From assembly GCA_037074705.1 (NCBI GenBank), contig CM073590.1:243076601-243140600 (forward strand): a stretch of 64,000 bases of DNA, in the 5' to 3' direction. The translations under genes were made by a program, and so were the position numbers. This document shows positions 35,131 to 46,559 of this stretch, piece by piece; positions within the stretch are counted from its first letter, which is position 1; each line of letters starts with the position of its first letter. The notes below the pieces were generated by a model, which saw only the letters and a program-made list of their open reading frames with translations, was not told where the DNA came from and searched no databases. The DNA is from Zhengitettix transpicula. Taxonomy: Eukaryota > Arthropoda > Insecta > Orthoptera > Tetrigidae.

Positions 35131-36136
35131 TGTAATGAGCAAAATAGAAAAGTTAATTAAATGATATTAATTAACAAAATTTATTAAGATTAAAAAACTT
35201 TTAATTATCAAAGATTATTAAAATAATCTATCAAAGATTATTAAAATAATGTTTGTCAATTAAAAGGTGTTTTTACTTTTAGTTTTGCAAATGATTTGCC
35301 CTAGGTTGTCACGCCGAATTCAATCAAAATTTACAAACAAATTTTTATTTTATAATTTTCGGCGTTCAAGGTAAAATACAATCTTTTATATTTTACAAAT
35401 AAACAGATCTAATAACTCTTCTTCTCAGGGTCTTTAACTGTGCTTGATAAGAACAATCAAGATTATAAATTAAATAATTAACAATTCAACCAAATTGAAA
35501 CTAACGGAATATGAAATGAAAAGAACGAAATCTGACTAATACCCTTAATTACCGTTTACAGAATTTAATTATTTTGGTTTGTACTTACAACTGTCCTGCT
35601 GGTACCAGACTTAGTTATTTCGAAACTTGGGTGTCACAATTCACTAAAAAGGCCATTAATCACTGATTCTACCCATCATGGTCAAAACACACGGTTGTAT
35701 TTCTTGGATTATTCCTCCAGGAACTCGATTATCAGCAACTCCGGTCAACCGTCGGACATATTAAATTTCAATGCCTCTTTGCGGAAAATGTTATTTCGGG
35801 GCGCTAAACCTTTTGTTTCAGCTTTGCAGAATTTTTTTTTGATTAACTTGTCTGTTTCCTTCCAGATCTTTTTTTTACAAATGTAATGATCAACATATAA
35901 GTCTCTCAGTTGAATTGCTAAGCCTGGACCACCGCTGTTATTACTCTTAAATTTCGTTCCCTCTCCCGACCACAAGATTCGCCAGACTGCCACCAACTAC
36001 CATCCGTACAATGCGCGCAGTTCACAACAAAGCTCGCCGACAAAGAGCTTGCCGTCATTGTTGTCCTTTAAGATCGGTGCCGCTAAACAATTCATTATAA
36101 TTTAAATAATTAATGGCCTCCTTAATTAGTATTACA
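35131..36136 (+). mobile_element. Family B LTR-like unit B (second of three)
   Basis: TGTAATGAGCAAAAT to TTAGTATTACA, 1,006 bp. It is separated from unit A by 16 bp of (AT)n and from unit C by ATATAT. It is the closest relative of 8038-8875: both carry GGTACCAGACTTAG, a CACTAAAAAGGCCAT block and end AATTAATGGCCTC...ATTACA. Confidence 0.7.
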
Positions 36137-36142
36137 ATATAT

Positions 36143-37022
36143 TGTAATAATTAACTAAAGGCGTCTTTCAAAATAAAAAGATTATTAAGGGAAAACAATT
36201 AAACAAATTTATTAATAATTTTAAATACACAATAATATTTGGGATCTCAGGGTCTTAAACTGGGTTTGATAAATGGCTGAATTTATACAATCAAAATTAC
36301 ATTTACCTTTTATGGAAGTTAATGCGTCTGAAACATAGACGAAATTTGTTGTGGAAGAAATAATACTACAGATTGAATTTAAACAGTTTGAAATTTCATC
36401 AGGAATTAACGATCTCATTTTATCGATAATTAAATAATTAAAATTAAAGAACGATCTGACTTTTATCTTTTAAAAACGGTTTACAATATTATTTTAAAGT
36501 TTTTCTACTTACGGCCGCCCAGGTCTCATTTTAGGTTTCTCGTGCACAAAATTTTGGGGATATCACTGATTCTAATACTCACAGACTCTAAATGTCAACA
36601 AATTCTAATTGGCGTAGTTTTGTTAGTTGGTCTAACACAACTTGGTAGATTCTCGATGCTTTGCTGCAACCTGGATTTGCAGATCTCGTGACTTTAGTTG
36701 GAAATGTACTTCATTGGTTTGTCTATGGCCAGCAGGTTGAATTTATGCTCGGCCACCGATTACAACATTAGTTTCACTCTCTCCTTCCCGACTGCAAAAC
36801 TTTTTATAACATGAATTTTCTGGTCTTTACACCTCGCTGTTCTATGCCCGACTGCACTCCTCGTCTCGTAAATTTTGAACGCGTTAAATTCTCAACCGAT
36901 CGACAACAATACTTTCTTTGCCTTGCCGCCTTGTTGCGGCGTCCACTCTATATCCACTAGTAATGAGTCCTCTACAATCCAACTTTCCAATTAGAACAAT
37001 GTCTTAATTACCAATTACTACA
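36143..37022 (+). mobile_element. Family B LTR-like unit C (third of three)
   Basis: TGTAATAATTAACTAAAGGC to AATTACTACA, 880 bp, followed by ATATATATA. Shares AAGGCGTC and CTGGGTTTGATAA with the unit at 11498, and a GATCTGACTTTTATC version of the family box near 36449. Confidence 0.65.
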
Positions 37023-37864
37023 ATATATATATACATGTCAGTCATAAAAGTGATCTGCAACGGAATAGTTAACATTACGTCCCCTGGAACTAACCTCGTT
37101 ACTGTAGGGGGCGCGACTAACGGAGGGTTAATTACTTCTGCTCCCTTCCCTCCAGCATGGAACTTGTTTCTGTCGTAAGCATCTTCCTCCGTCCATCACA
37201 GCACTTGTGTATCGATCTTCTTAACTGGCTCAAGTAAACCGCAGACTTCCTCAAGAGCGCAACTCCGCGTATCGACTTTTCCTCCAAACATCCTGTTCCG
37301 CGACTATTTAGGCTTTACCTTTTAATCTCTCTAAACTCTTGAAGAGAAAGCGTCCGTCCGTACCTGAGGTGCCGTTGTTGATGTTGCGATCAAGCCTGTT
37401 ATCACGGAATTGGCGGACTTGGAAAGAGAGTCTCAATGACGAGTAAGTTTCTCTCTCCACCACCCAGGATCTTTTCTTGTTCGGCTTCTCAAAGACGTTT
37501 TAATCCCGTCCCCGTTTCTCCGTGAATAATAGGTTTCTCTTTCCCTCGCATCTCCCGGAGCCGCTGTGATTGCTTCAAAGGCTGCACATTGCTTTACTTT
37601 TTATTATTCTAGTGACTAATCTCGCTCATTAAGACGAGAGAGGAGTCAATTATACCTGCGGATGAGGAACTGTCTTTACCGTACCACAAGATTTTATATC
37701 CATTGTTCGGGGATTTTTTTCTTCCCCTTTTACCTGTGCTATTAATGGTTCAGTAATTATGATTCAGGGCAGTCTTTTCCACCTCTATCGTTGTCTGTCT
37801 ATTTTTTTTTATTCTTCAGAATTTTGCCCTGTCCCGCTCTCCCTTATCCAATTAAATTATTTAT

Positions 37865-38060
37865 GAATAAGAAAGTTAGGAGAAGAGCCTAGAGCGACAC
37901 AACTGCAGTTGTCAGGTGACAAAACTAGGCTTTGCGTCGCACACCTGAGGGAAGGGAACAAGGATCGCAGAAAAACGCTGTGTGGTATTTATATTATCAT
38001 TTTTATTGTCTGTCTGAATTGGCTAACTTTCTTATTCATTATTTTCCAATCAGACCTAAA
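37865..38060. repeat. Family D foldback MITE, both arms, degenerate
   Basis: Starts ATGAATAAGAAAGTTAGGAG, with 'gaagagcctagagcgacac' left and 'aaggatcgcagaaaaacg', 'gtggtatttatattatca' and 'ttcttattcattattttcc' right. The left arm is shortened. A tail-only piece (ATTGGCTAACTTTCTTATTC) recurs at 38764-38806. Confidence 0.6.
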
Positions 38061-38464
38061 AAAATTTTTTCCATTTTAAATTATTTATGTATCGATTAAG
38101 TTGGAAAAAAAATTATCGTTGAACGATAACACACACGTTTTTTTTAATATTTTTTTCTCCCTTCGGGAAGACATTAATAAAAATAATTAGATCGTTTTGC
38201 GTTTGGTTCTATTCCGCCTGCAGAATTTTGCTGCTTTACTGTAAAAAATTAATTAAGAAAGCTGAAGTAACGACTAAAAAAAGGATTATTTTTCATTTGT
38301 TTTATTGCATTAGTCCTCGTATGAGGAAATAGGATACGTCAATACATAAAATTACAATATAATATAATTGGATGCTACGATTACAAATAACGGACAATGA
38401 CCGCGGAAGAAGTAGAGTTTTTTGGGAATATGGGAAAGGAAAATATTAAGAAAGATTTTTTTGG

Positions 38465-38755
38465 AGCGGTAAACGAACTAGGGAAATGAAGAATACGAAG
38501 AAAAATAGGGAACTAGAGGAACAGTATGGTGGGTATGCAGGCATTGTATTGGAAATAAAGAGGTGATCAGACTGAGATGGATCGGGCCATGTAGAGCGAA
38601 TGTCACAAGACCAGGGTTGTCAAAAAGATCTACAAAGGAAATCCAGGTGGCAGAAGGGGGCAAAGGGGGACCACGAAAACGATGGTTGGGCGATGTTGAG
38701 GACGAGGGGTGTTAGAAGATGGAGGAAGTGACCAGAGGACCGGCAAGATTTTTTT
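38465..38755 (+). pseudogene. LINE reverse-transcriptase C-terminal fragment
   Basis: Frame-shifted plus-strand translation gives the LINE C-terminal signature: LYGGYAGI, then RLRWIGHVERMSQD, then a KSR/GNPGG-R-GRPRKRWLDDVE-like segment near 38635-38700. The fragment is short, broken by frameshifts and lacks catalytic motifs. It is probably related to the fragment at 16319-16960. Confidence 0.7.
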
Positions 38756-39216
38756 TGACAGAATTGGCTAACTTTCTTATTCATTATTTTCTATCAGACG
38801 TTAATTTTTTCATAATATTTACAGTTCTAATAATAATAAAAATTCAATGCGTACTAGTAAATAATTAATGATTCGACAATTAACTATCATAAAATACACA
38901 CAAGAATAAAAACACAAAACTTGACTCACACGCACACTACTACTGCGAGGAGGAGACAAGCACAGACGAGGGACAAGTGACGTCACGAAACAAAACCAAG
39001 GTTTAATTTTTGGAGAAAAACAACAACCACCAAGTTCTTCAGATAAATTTTTAAAAAGTAAATGCGTGAATATTATTAAACGTCTTGAACGGGAATAGTT
39101 GAAGGAATAAATTTGATGAAAAGACGCACCAGGATTATTATTCAAGAGGATCATTGACGGTATGAGGGTAAAAACTGTGAAATAAAATTTTTGAGGGAAT
39201 TTATCGAACGTATTGT

Positions 39217-39743
39217 GTTTTTTTTAGGTGTAGCCAGGAAACACGAGGGTAATCCACATCGTGGCAACTCCCCTTTAATAGCATAGGAAAGGGAGTGAAA
39301 GGGGGGATGCGGAAAGGTAGAGGAAGGTAGCCAAGGGTTAACTAGGGTACCCGGGCTATGGTTTAAGGATCCTACCCGGCAATCGGCCTAAAAGTGATAC
39401 AGGGAAAACTCTAGAAAAACCTGCATCAGGTAGGTCGGGCATTTGGTACTTGTCCCACGCCCTTCCGATGGCGGGAGAAGAGTTTGCTGTGGGGTCGCAG
39501 CTTTTCCCTCGCCGTGCCTTGACCTGTTTAGGAGGCAGCTGGCCGGCTATTCCAATAGGAATAGCAGACAACTCTTACCGTATACCCAAAGTCTTGCGAC
39601 CTCTCAGAACAGACCGAGGTGCCTCGGCATGTGGGAACTTTAGTTCAAAAAAACCAGAGAGTTGTGAAGGCATCCCCAAAGGTAGCCCCCTGCCAGAGCC
39701 CTCTGGGAAGGTTCACCTGCGAGAGAATCCTACCCCTATGTTG
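39217..39743 (-). mobile_element. Family A retroposon, copy 1 of a second tandem dimer
   Basis: The T run at 39218-39225 is followed by the tail block in a variant form (AGGTGTAGCCAGGAAACACG). The body is full through the 5' CCTGCGAGAGAATCC segment near 39717. GAACGTATTGT lies at 39206-39216 and again at 39744-39754. Confidence 0.75.
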
Positions 39744-39754
39744 GAACGTATTGT

Positions 39755-40276
39755 TTTTTGTTTTTTTTTAGGGCTACAGGCTACATGAGGGTAATTCACG
39801 TTGGGCAATTCCCCTTTAATAGCATAGGAAGGGATTTAAAAGGGGGGATGCGGAAGGGTAGAGGAAGGTAGCCAAGGGTTAACTAGGGCCCCCGGGCTAT
39901 ACTTTAAGGATCCTACCCGGCATTCGCCTAAAGAAATGCAGGGAAAACCATAGCAAAACCTGCATCAGGTACGTCGGTGATTGGGTACTTGTCCTACGCC
40001 CTTCCGATAGCGGGAGAGGAGTTTGCTGTGGGGACGCAGCATTCCCTTCTCCGTACCTCGGCCAGTTTAGGAGGCAGCTGGCCGACTATTCCAATGGGAA
40101 TAGCGGACAACTCTTACCGTGTGCCCAAGGTCTGTGACCCCGGAACATACACCTCTCAGAACAGACCGAGGTGCCTCGGCTTGTGGGAACCTTAGTTCAA
40201 AAACGGAGAGGAAAAGGAATCCCCAAAGGTAGGCCCTTCGTATGTCTCCTACAAGGGTCTGGGTCCTTGTATTTTA
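39755..40276 (-). mobile_element. Family A retroposon, copy 2 of a second tandem dimer
   Basis: Same orientation, abutting copy 1 across the repeated TSD. The tail block is AGGGCTACAGGCTACATGAG. The right flank GACGATATTGT (40277-40287) is an imperfect third TSD copy. The 5' end is slightly shorter than in the full-length copy at 25392. Confidence 0.75.
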
Positions 40277-41448
40277 GACGATATTGTATAATGTAAGGAC
40301 TGCAGGAGAAAACCTTGATGAATATATTCCTAAATAAATATTCCCTTCATGTGACACATGCTTGTGATTAATGAGGGGAACGTACAGTTTTCTCACTCTG
40401 ATTCGCAATGCCTTTTTCTTCCTAACCTGATTACTGACTCTGTAACAGTATTATTCACTCCTCTTTTACTGAATAAAAATTTAAATACATCTGTCTGGTT
40501 GCTACCTTCTTTTTAATGAAATTTCAGAGCTAAATTAAGAATTTAATCCGTTTTCCTCTGGCGCCTTCACAAAATGTACATGCAAGCGGTTGTTTCTTTC
40601 TTCTTCTTCTGAATATCCTCCCAAAAAAAAAATTGTATTACGCCAGTCTTTTGCTGTATTGCTCTATTCGAAGTTAAATTCATTTAATTATTTTCAATGT
40701 TTGTCCTTATTAATTAAAGTCCTGTAATAACCTCGGTCCTCACCTGCGCTCAGCTCAAAATTTTTTAAATAAAAGTTAAGTGGAGGTCTCATGGTACTAT
40801 CCCATAGGCGTGGACCAGCAGCATCAAACACACACACACACACACCTCTCTTAAAGTATATGTGGTACTTAAATTTCTGTCGATCCTTTTATTTTTACCG
40901 ATGACGGCCAGAATTAATTTATCTTTGAAACGACAATCGTCTTAAGTAAAAATTTAATTACGCGATCAGAAACAGGGAACTGGTAAGTGACTGGTCAGGA
41001 CTCGTAGGCACTTGGTTATAGAGATCGTGGGACTCAGAGGTCCTGGCTTTGATCAAAGAAGGGTTTGGGGAATTAATTAATGACACAAAAAAATTGTTTA
41101 TTTTGCACGTGGAAAATATTGAAATATCTGATTTAGAAATTATAAAATATAAAACGTCCGTGTTAAAAGCATAATAATTAGTCAAAAAATTAGCTAAATA
41201 ATAGACCAACGCTCCTGCGGGTTTAGACTCACCTGGCGAAAGCAACAACGATTACGGGAACCTTTTTGTGGAATTAATTTATCACTGTTTGGCTATTTAT
41301 TTTCTCTTACTAATTGTTTATGTATCTTGAAGAGCTTTCTCACTTAAAGTTTCCTACAACTGATGATGGATTTCATTTATTCGGGTAATTTATGTTTACG
41401 GTACACATTTCACCATTACTTGTTAATTGAAATGGCGTTTGTTTGCAG

Positions 41449-41624
41449 GTGCAAGGAGCCGAACAGGTACGCCGACGTGTCCAACCTGCCTCCGACTTCG
41501 GTGATCATCTGCTTCCACAACGAGGCGTGGTCGATCCTCCTGCGCACGGTCCACTCGGTCATAGATCGATCTCCTGAACACCTGCTCAAAGAGATCATCC
41601 TGGTGGACGACTTCTCCGACATGC
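41449..41624 (+). CDS. Polypeptide GalNAc-transferase, coding exon 3 (start of catalytic domain)
   Basis: One base completes Trp154, then residues 155-212 ([20 protein letters not shown] onward), then one base of the next codon. [17 protein letters not shown] (166-182), [11 protein letters not shown] (184-194) and [14 protein letters not shown] (198-211) are hallmark GT27 family sequence: the first beta strands of the GT-A fold that bind UDP-GalNAc. The metal-binding DxH and the lectin domain are expected in later exons. The acceptor is gtttgcag/GTGCAAG and the donor GACATGC/gtgagt. By memory of the family, PDTR-A-CKE with HLL-EIILVDD is nearest to the GALNT11/Pgant35A group, but the paralogue is unresolved. 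Confidence 0.95.
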
Positions 41625-41975
41625 GTGAGTACCACCAGCATGAATAAACCATCCGTCTACCCTCGACTCCTTTGAGACAAAGCCGCCCTCATTTGGCTGG
41701 GAAATTAGACGTGGCTCCTCCACATTAAGCAGTTGGTTAAGCATCGTCTAGGACCCCCCCAGAGTTTCTGCAAGTTTCGTCCTCGAAATTCAGGAGCTAT
41801 TCGGGGGGAGGTCAAGCAATGGAGTGGATGCTCTGTCTTGCCAAGTTATGCGGGACAATTAATCGTCGTTTACAGTTTGGTGGTAGTAAATAAAGTGTCA
41901 GAAATGTAGGCAACAGTCAACACTTTGCCGGTAGGTCGCAGTAAAAAAGGAAAGACAAGAAACTATTTCCATTTA

Positions 41976-43018
41976 CCACTGTGAACAAAAAGTAAGGTGA
42001 ATTTATTTATAAAATATAAATTATTTATTTATTCTTCCAGGTCAATTTCATCCCTTTCAAAGTAATCCCCGTCCGATAAAACGCACTTTTTCCAACGATT
42101 TTTCCAGTCCGCGAAACAATCGGAATAGTCTTTTTCCGGTATAGCCTTCAAGACCTTCTTCGATTCGGTTTTTATCTCCTCAATCGTGTCAAAACGGCGT
42201 CCCCGCATTGGCCTTTTGAGTTTGCTGAATAGCCAGAATTCGCATACGGTGGTTGCGGAACGATGTGAGTCGAGTATTTGGCAAGAACCAATGCAGAGTG
42301 ACGTGGTGCATTATCGTGATGAAGGAACCAAGATTCCGGCCGTTTCAGACGCACAACGCCTCACATAATATTCTTTGATGGCAGTTTGGCCCCGCGGAAG
42401 GAATTCATAGTGCACCACACCACGACTGTCAACATGACCTTGATATTCGCTGGATTGTTCGCTGGTTCCAGGGTCTCGTCTCCAGTAATGATGCACAGCG
42501 GTCCTGACAGTCAGACAGCAAAGTTTCACGCACCAATCGAGACGTGACGCGTTTGAGACACGAAACATTCTTCAAAATGGTTCAGGCTGAGCCAAATGAT
42601 GTTCCAACACCATCAGCGAGATCTCTAATTGTCCATCGACGATTTTCAAGCACCAAATCTTTGATTTTCTGGACGTTGATGGTCGTCCAGAGCGCGCGAG
42701 GTTCGTCTTTGAACTCGTTGTACCACTTATAAACGTTTCTTTGTGCCATAGTTTGATCACCAAAGGCCTTCAACGTGTCCGCACAAGAATATTCGTTCAG
42801 CAAACAAAATTTGATGCAAGTTCTTTGCTCAACAAAATCACCCATTGCAAAAATCACTTTTGGTTGTTTATAAAAACACGTGACTCTGAGATAAAAAACC
42901 TTTTAACAAACAGACACTTGTCAAATATTATAGACAGTCCTACCAACCTTATTTACCTGCCTTCCTAATACCCGGGAGTTTTAAATGACAATTTCACCTT
43001 ACTTTTTTATCACAGTGG
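41976..43018 (-). mobile_element. Mariner-type transposon, full-length ends, internally deleted
   Basis: Inverted termini CCACTGTGAACAAAAAGTAA (left) and its match at 42986-43018 (right) are bounded by TA at 41974-41975 and 43019-43020, the mariner TSD. The minus strand encodes transposase pieces: MIFAMGDFVEQRTCIKFCLL, NVYKWYNEFKDEPRALW, WTIRDLADGVG, GDET, EFLPRGQTAIKEYYV, HHDNA, DTIEEIKTESKKVLKAIP and SDGDYFE. Total 1,043 bp against about 1.3 kb for an autonomous element. The gap after GDET is the same as in the copy at 4878. Non-autonomous; the decayed frame cannot make transposase. Confidence 0.9.
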
Positions 43019-43223
43019 TATGTCATTTTTTTCTGAGAAGATTCGAGATTTTTTGGACTAAAATCCAAACCATGAATTTTTCAAAATACATCAGATACAT
43101 GTGACCTTTAACTATGTTTACTTACTCTCAGTATAACGTAATGTGCAATTCTGTTCTTAAGAAAAGCGTTTTTATCATGCGCTGTCCACCACAACCGTGT
43201 TTCGTGAGTAGAAGAAAACTTGA

Positions 43224-43376
43224 GCCGACCTCCTGTGGTGTAGGGGTCAGCGTGACTGCCTCGCATCACACAGGTCCCGGAGCGGGCATGTGTACGTGAG
43301 AGTTACTCTCGTCAAATCAGTCCCCCGGCGAGGTAAATTGAGTTCCCATAATGAGTCGCTAACAACCTGGGCTCCT
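43224..43376 (+). repeat. tRNA-derived SINE, partial
   Basis: CCTCCTGTGGTGTAGGGGTC (A-box region) then GACTGCCTCGCATCACACAG and GTCCCGGAGCGGG. The head matches the SINE at 22125, but the B-box GTTCGAATCC is damaged. It ends at the TSD of the following family A element. Confidence 0.6.
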
Positions 43377-43387
43377 GATGCGACTGT

Positions 43388-44058
43388 TTATTTTTGTAGG
43401 TGTAGAGAAGCTATATATAGGCTAATACACATAGTATGCCCGACCTACCCGATGCAGGTTTTTTATAGGGTTTGTCCTGCATTACTTTTAGGCGAATGCT
43501 GGGTAGGATCCTTAAAATATAGCCCGGGGGCCCTAGTAACCCTTGGCTACCTTCCTACACCCTACCGCATCCCCCCTTTCAAATCCCTTTCCTATGCTAT
43601 AAGAGGGGAGTTGCCACTATGTGGATTACCCTATACATAGCCTATCTACACCAAAAAAAAAATAGTGGCAACTCCCCTCTTATAGCATAGGAAAAGGAGA
43701 GGTAGAGGAAGGTAGCCAAGGGTTAACTAGGGCCCCCGGGCTATGCATTAAGGATCCTATCCGGCAAATCGGCTCTAAGTGATGCAGGGAAACCCCTAGA
43801 AAAACCTGCATCAGGTAGGTCGGGCATTACGATCCCACGCCCTTCCGATGGTATGAGTGGGGTTTGCTGTGGGGTCGCAGCTTTCCCCCTTGCCGTGCCT
43901 TGACCTGTTTAGGAGGCAGCTGGCCGACTATTCCAATAATAACAGCGGACAACTCTTAACCGTATGCGACCCCGGAACATACTCCTCTCAAAACATGCCG
44001 AGGTGCCTCGGCTTGAGTGAAAAAAAAAACAGAGACAGGAGGAGGCATCCCCAAGGAT
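43388..44058 (-). mobile_element. Family A retroposon subfamily (outer copy), split by inner copy
   Basis: GATGCGACTGT at 43377-43387 and 44059-44069 is an 11-bp TSD for the whole composite. The outer copy is minus strand: tail variant GTAGGTGTAGAGAAGC at 43397-43435, resuming at 43667 with GGCAACTCCCCTCTTATAGC. The 5' part beyond about 44056 is truncated. A separate subfamily (CTCTTATAGCAT, GTGTAGATAGGCTATG) also seen near 49211 and 62860-63020. Confidence 0.8.
43436..43661 (+). mobile_element. Family A retroposon (inner copy), 5'-truncated, nested
   Basis: Plus-strand 3' part of the element, from ATGCCCGACCTACCCGATGC to CCTATCTACACCAAAAAAAA. ATAGT at 43431-43435 and 43662-43666 is the duplicated target inside the outer copy. 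Confidence 0.75.
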
Positions 44059-45074
44059 GATGCGACTGTAATTAAATTAATATATATAAAAAAAACTTTC
44101 ACAACTTTAACTGCATGGGAAACTTTTTATTATTAAGAAGCATTTCACCTTTTAGGTTGTGCGTTATATTATATTTTTTTGAGCGAAATTTCTCCTTGGA
44201 TGAAGTGTCAACTATTCTCATCTCACGCAACACTCATCTCCTTAACGGGACATTTCTGCCAGTACGTCTTGTCTCCCACTCTCTCTCTCTCACTCTCTCT
44301 CTATGGGGGTTGTTTCTCGTAAATTTAGGTAATTTTCCTCGTAGAATAGGATTTCACAAGGAATCACCGTACTCCGAGGGGAAACCAGACTGTAATCTGC
44401 AAAACATATTACGTGATAAGGACTTGAGATTTTCCGGTAAACAGATTGAAGAACGTTAGCAGTACGTGGAGGAGGCGAGGGATATTACGTACGTCGAGGA
44501 GGAGATGATGATGCAAGGACTTACGGATATTTCTTTCTCTCAAATGACGTTATTAATATCGACGAGACAGTCGCAAAGTGCCACGTTGCCGGAATTATAG
44601 AGAGAGAGGGGGGGGGGAGGGAGACAGGAAAAAAAGCTCCTTATTGCGAAAGACGAAAAATTCCCAGGACAAGAAGAGTCTGGGTTACTCCAAACGACCG
44701 AGGAGTTTAAAAATAAATTGATTCAAACTCTCTCTTATTTAATTACTTATCAGTTTCCTTCGACTAAAAACTGTAATTTAATGGCTCGTGTGACAAATAT
44801 ATTGTAGAGTATTCCCCTTTTTTTTCGGATCTTGCTGTACACGGGTTTCTTTTCATCTGTTCGTTTTTCATTATTTATTTTTGGTATTTTTTATATTACA
44901 GTATAGTGGTAGGTTTATTAAATGATGAAGTGAAGGGATAATTTACAGAATTCAATAATAATTTAACTGAACATCAGAAAAATAAAATAAATACAAATTA
45001 TGCGTGTTCAGTTAGCCGGGCAAAACAATCGGATCCCGTAAGTCCCAAGTTAAACCGCGGTTTACGGTAATTTC

Positions 45075-45502
45075 CCCCAGGAGCGTCAAGGATTGAGACA
45101 CTTGCGTGCATCTTTGGCCGTGATCATCTGGCACCCTCGATCTTTCCGAGTCCTCTGGATGATGCACGTCCATTCCTGGCGACGGCTCGTCGAGGAGTCT
45201 CTCTACACTTGCTGTACAACCCCTTCGCTGGATGTGAAATATCGATGTTCTCAACCAATTTTGGATCGATCTTTCCTGAACCAAGAAATGTGATTGATTC
45301 AGGCAGTCACGTGTTAATTCAATTACTCGGATTTTTGGAGAGACGTTTCCCACGGTGCGACAGTCCAGGTAACTTCCGAGGGTCAACATCCTACGTGCCT
45401 AAGTCCAGACCTTAGGGATTATCTATCCGGCACGGCGGCGCCTGGTCAAATTCCAACTTGTCAAGCTCTCAACCCTTGCTAATGTCTAATTACATTAAAA
45501 TG

Positions 45503-45538
<36 letters not shown>

Positions 45539-45560
45539 ATAATAAAACTATCGCGCTACA
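45075..45560. mobile_element. Second copy of the 510-bp LTR
   Basis: Matches 30690-31187 block by block: CGTCAAGGATTGAGACACTT, GGCACCCTCGATCT, AATTTTGGATCGATCTTTCC, AGTCCAGGTAACTTCCGAGG and an ATCGCGCTACA end. An (AT)n run has expanded inside it near 45508-45536. The left end is diverged and I could not place the TG terminus or a TSD. Confidence 0.65.
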
Positions 45561-46559
45561 ACAGATACCTTTACTTCCCTTGTAAATGATTCCTGTAAAT
45601 TGGATTCTTGCTGCGTGTCATGTATATTCTTACAATAGCCACCAGATTTCTTCCTCGTCCGTATGTATTTAAAGAGTTTTCTTCCCTAAATGAATGTGTT
45701 TATTAATCCCGGACGTCTAATCTCGTCTCTCCTCGTAGTTGAACTTATCCGAAAGTTACTTACATTTTCATAAAACCGTGGAACTCCCACACGGCATTGA
45801 CAAGTTTAACCCGACAGTTTCCGCCCTCCCCCCCCCCCCTCCCTCCCCACACCACCCTCGCGAATGTGTTGACTCGGATGAATTTTCTCCAATTTCAAAA
45901 GTCTAAAGGCGGTCGTTCACCAATCAAAGTTATGCCTTGGATTCCACCCAACTTTACGGAGAGGGGAATTTTCCTCCGCGGGGGTTGTAAATTGAAACTG
46001 CCAGGCGGTGGGAGTAACCGATGAAGAGACGAGTCAGTGTTCCAGACGACTACAGGCTGCAACTGACTCAGAAGCCAATAAATAAACATCAGCCAATTTT
46101 CTAAGTCAGAAAAAAAAACTCTTAAATTTATCAATGAGCACATTAGGGTCAGATTAAATTATATAAAAAAATAACAGTAACAATTTACATATTAAAATTG
46201 ACAACAAAAAATGTAGTTTCACAGTTTTACCTCATGTTGCTTGCTTACAACACAAATTAATAGGACTCTTAGAAAAACTATGGTGTCAAAATTATTTTTA
46301 AAGGCTCATAATTATTTAGAAATAGTAAATAAAAATATTAAGGACGAAATTTAGACAAGGAAAATGTAATTTATACAATTAAATTGTCTGGATTGTTCAA
46401 GTCACGTAGGCTATACAGGACAAACCAAGCGGTCATTAAAAAGTAGGTTAAAAAAACATAAATAACAGTACTCAAAATTATTCGGTTTTGTCTAAACATA
46501 TTTATTTAAATAATAACAAAGTAGATTTCGGACGAGGAATCGAACAACTTTTCGAGGTT

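Larger units (their letters stand above)
17582..41448 (+). other. Intron 2 of the GalNAc-transferase gene
   Basis: This 23,867-bp intron runs from gtgagt to ttgcag and is in phase 2 (TG/G encodes Trp154). It is filled mainly with repeats listed separately. Stretches where I see no gene and no assignable repeat are 20597-21458, 22346-23299, 23867-25343, 26584-27176, 28904-29879, 31188-32629, 32861-34124, 37060-37860, 38070-38460 and 40290-41448. Confidence 0.8.

Noticed and set aside
45012..45389. Minus-strand 125-codon frame as a gene
   Set aside because: It lies within the repeated LTR and differs by frameshifts from the copy at 30701-30925.
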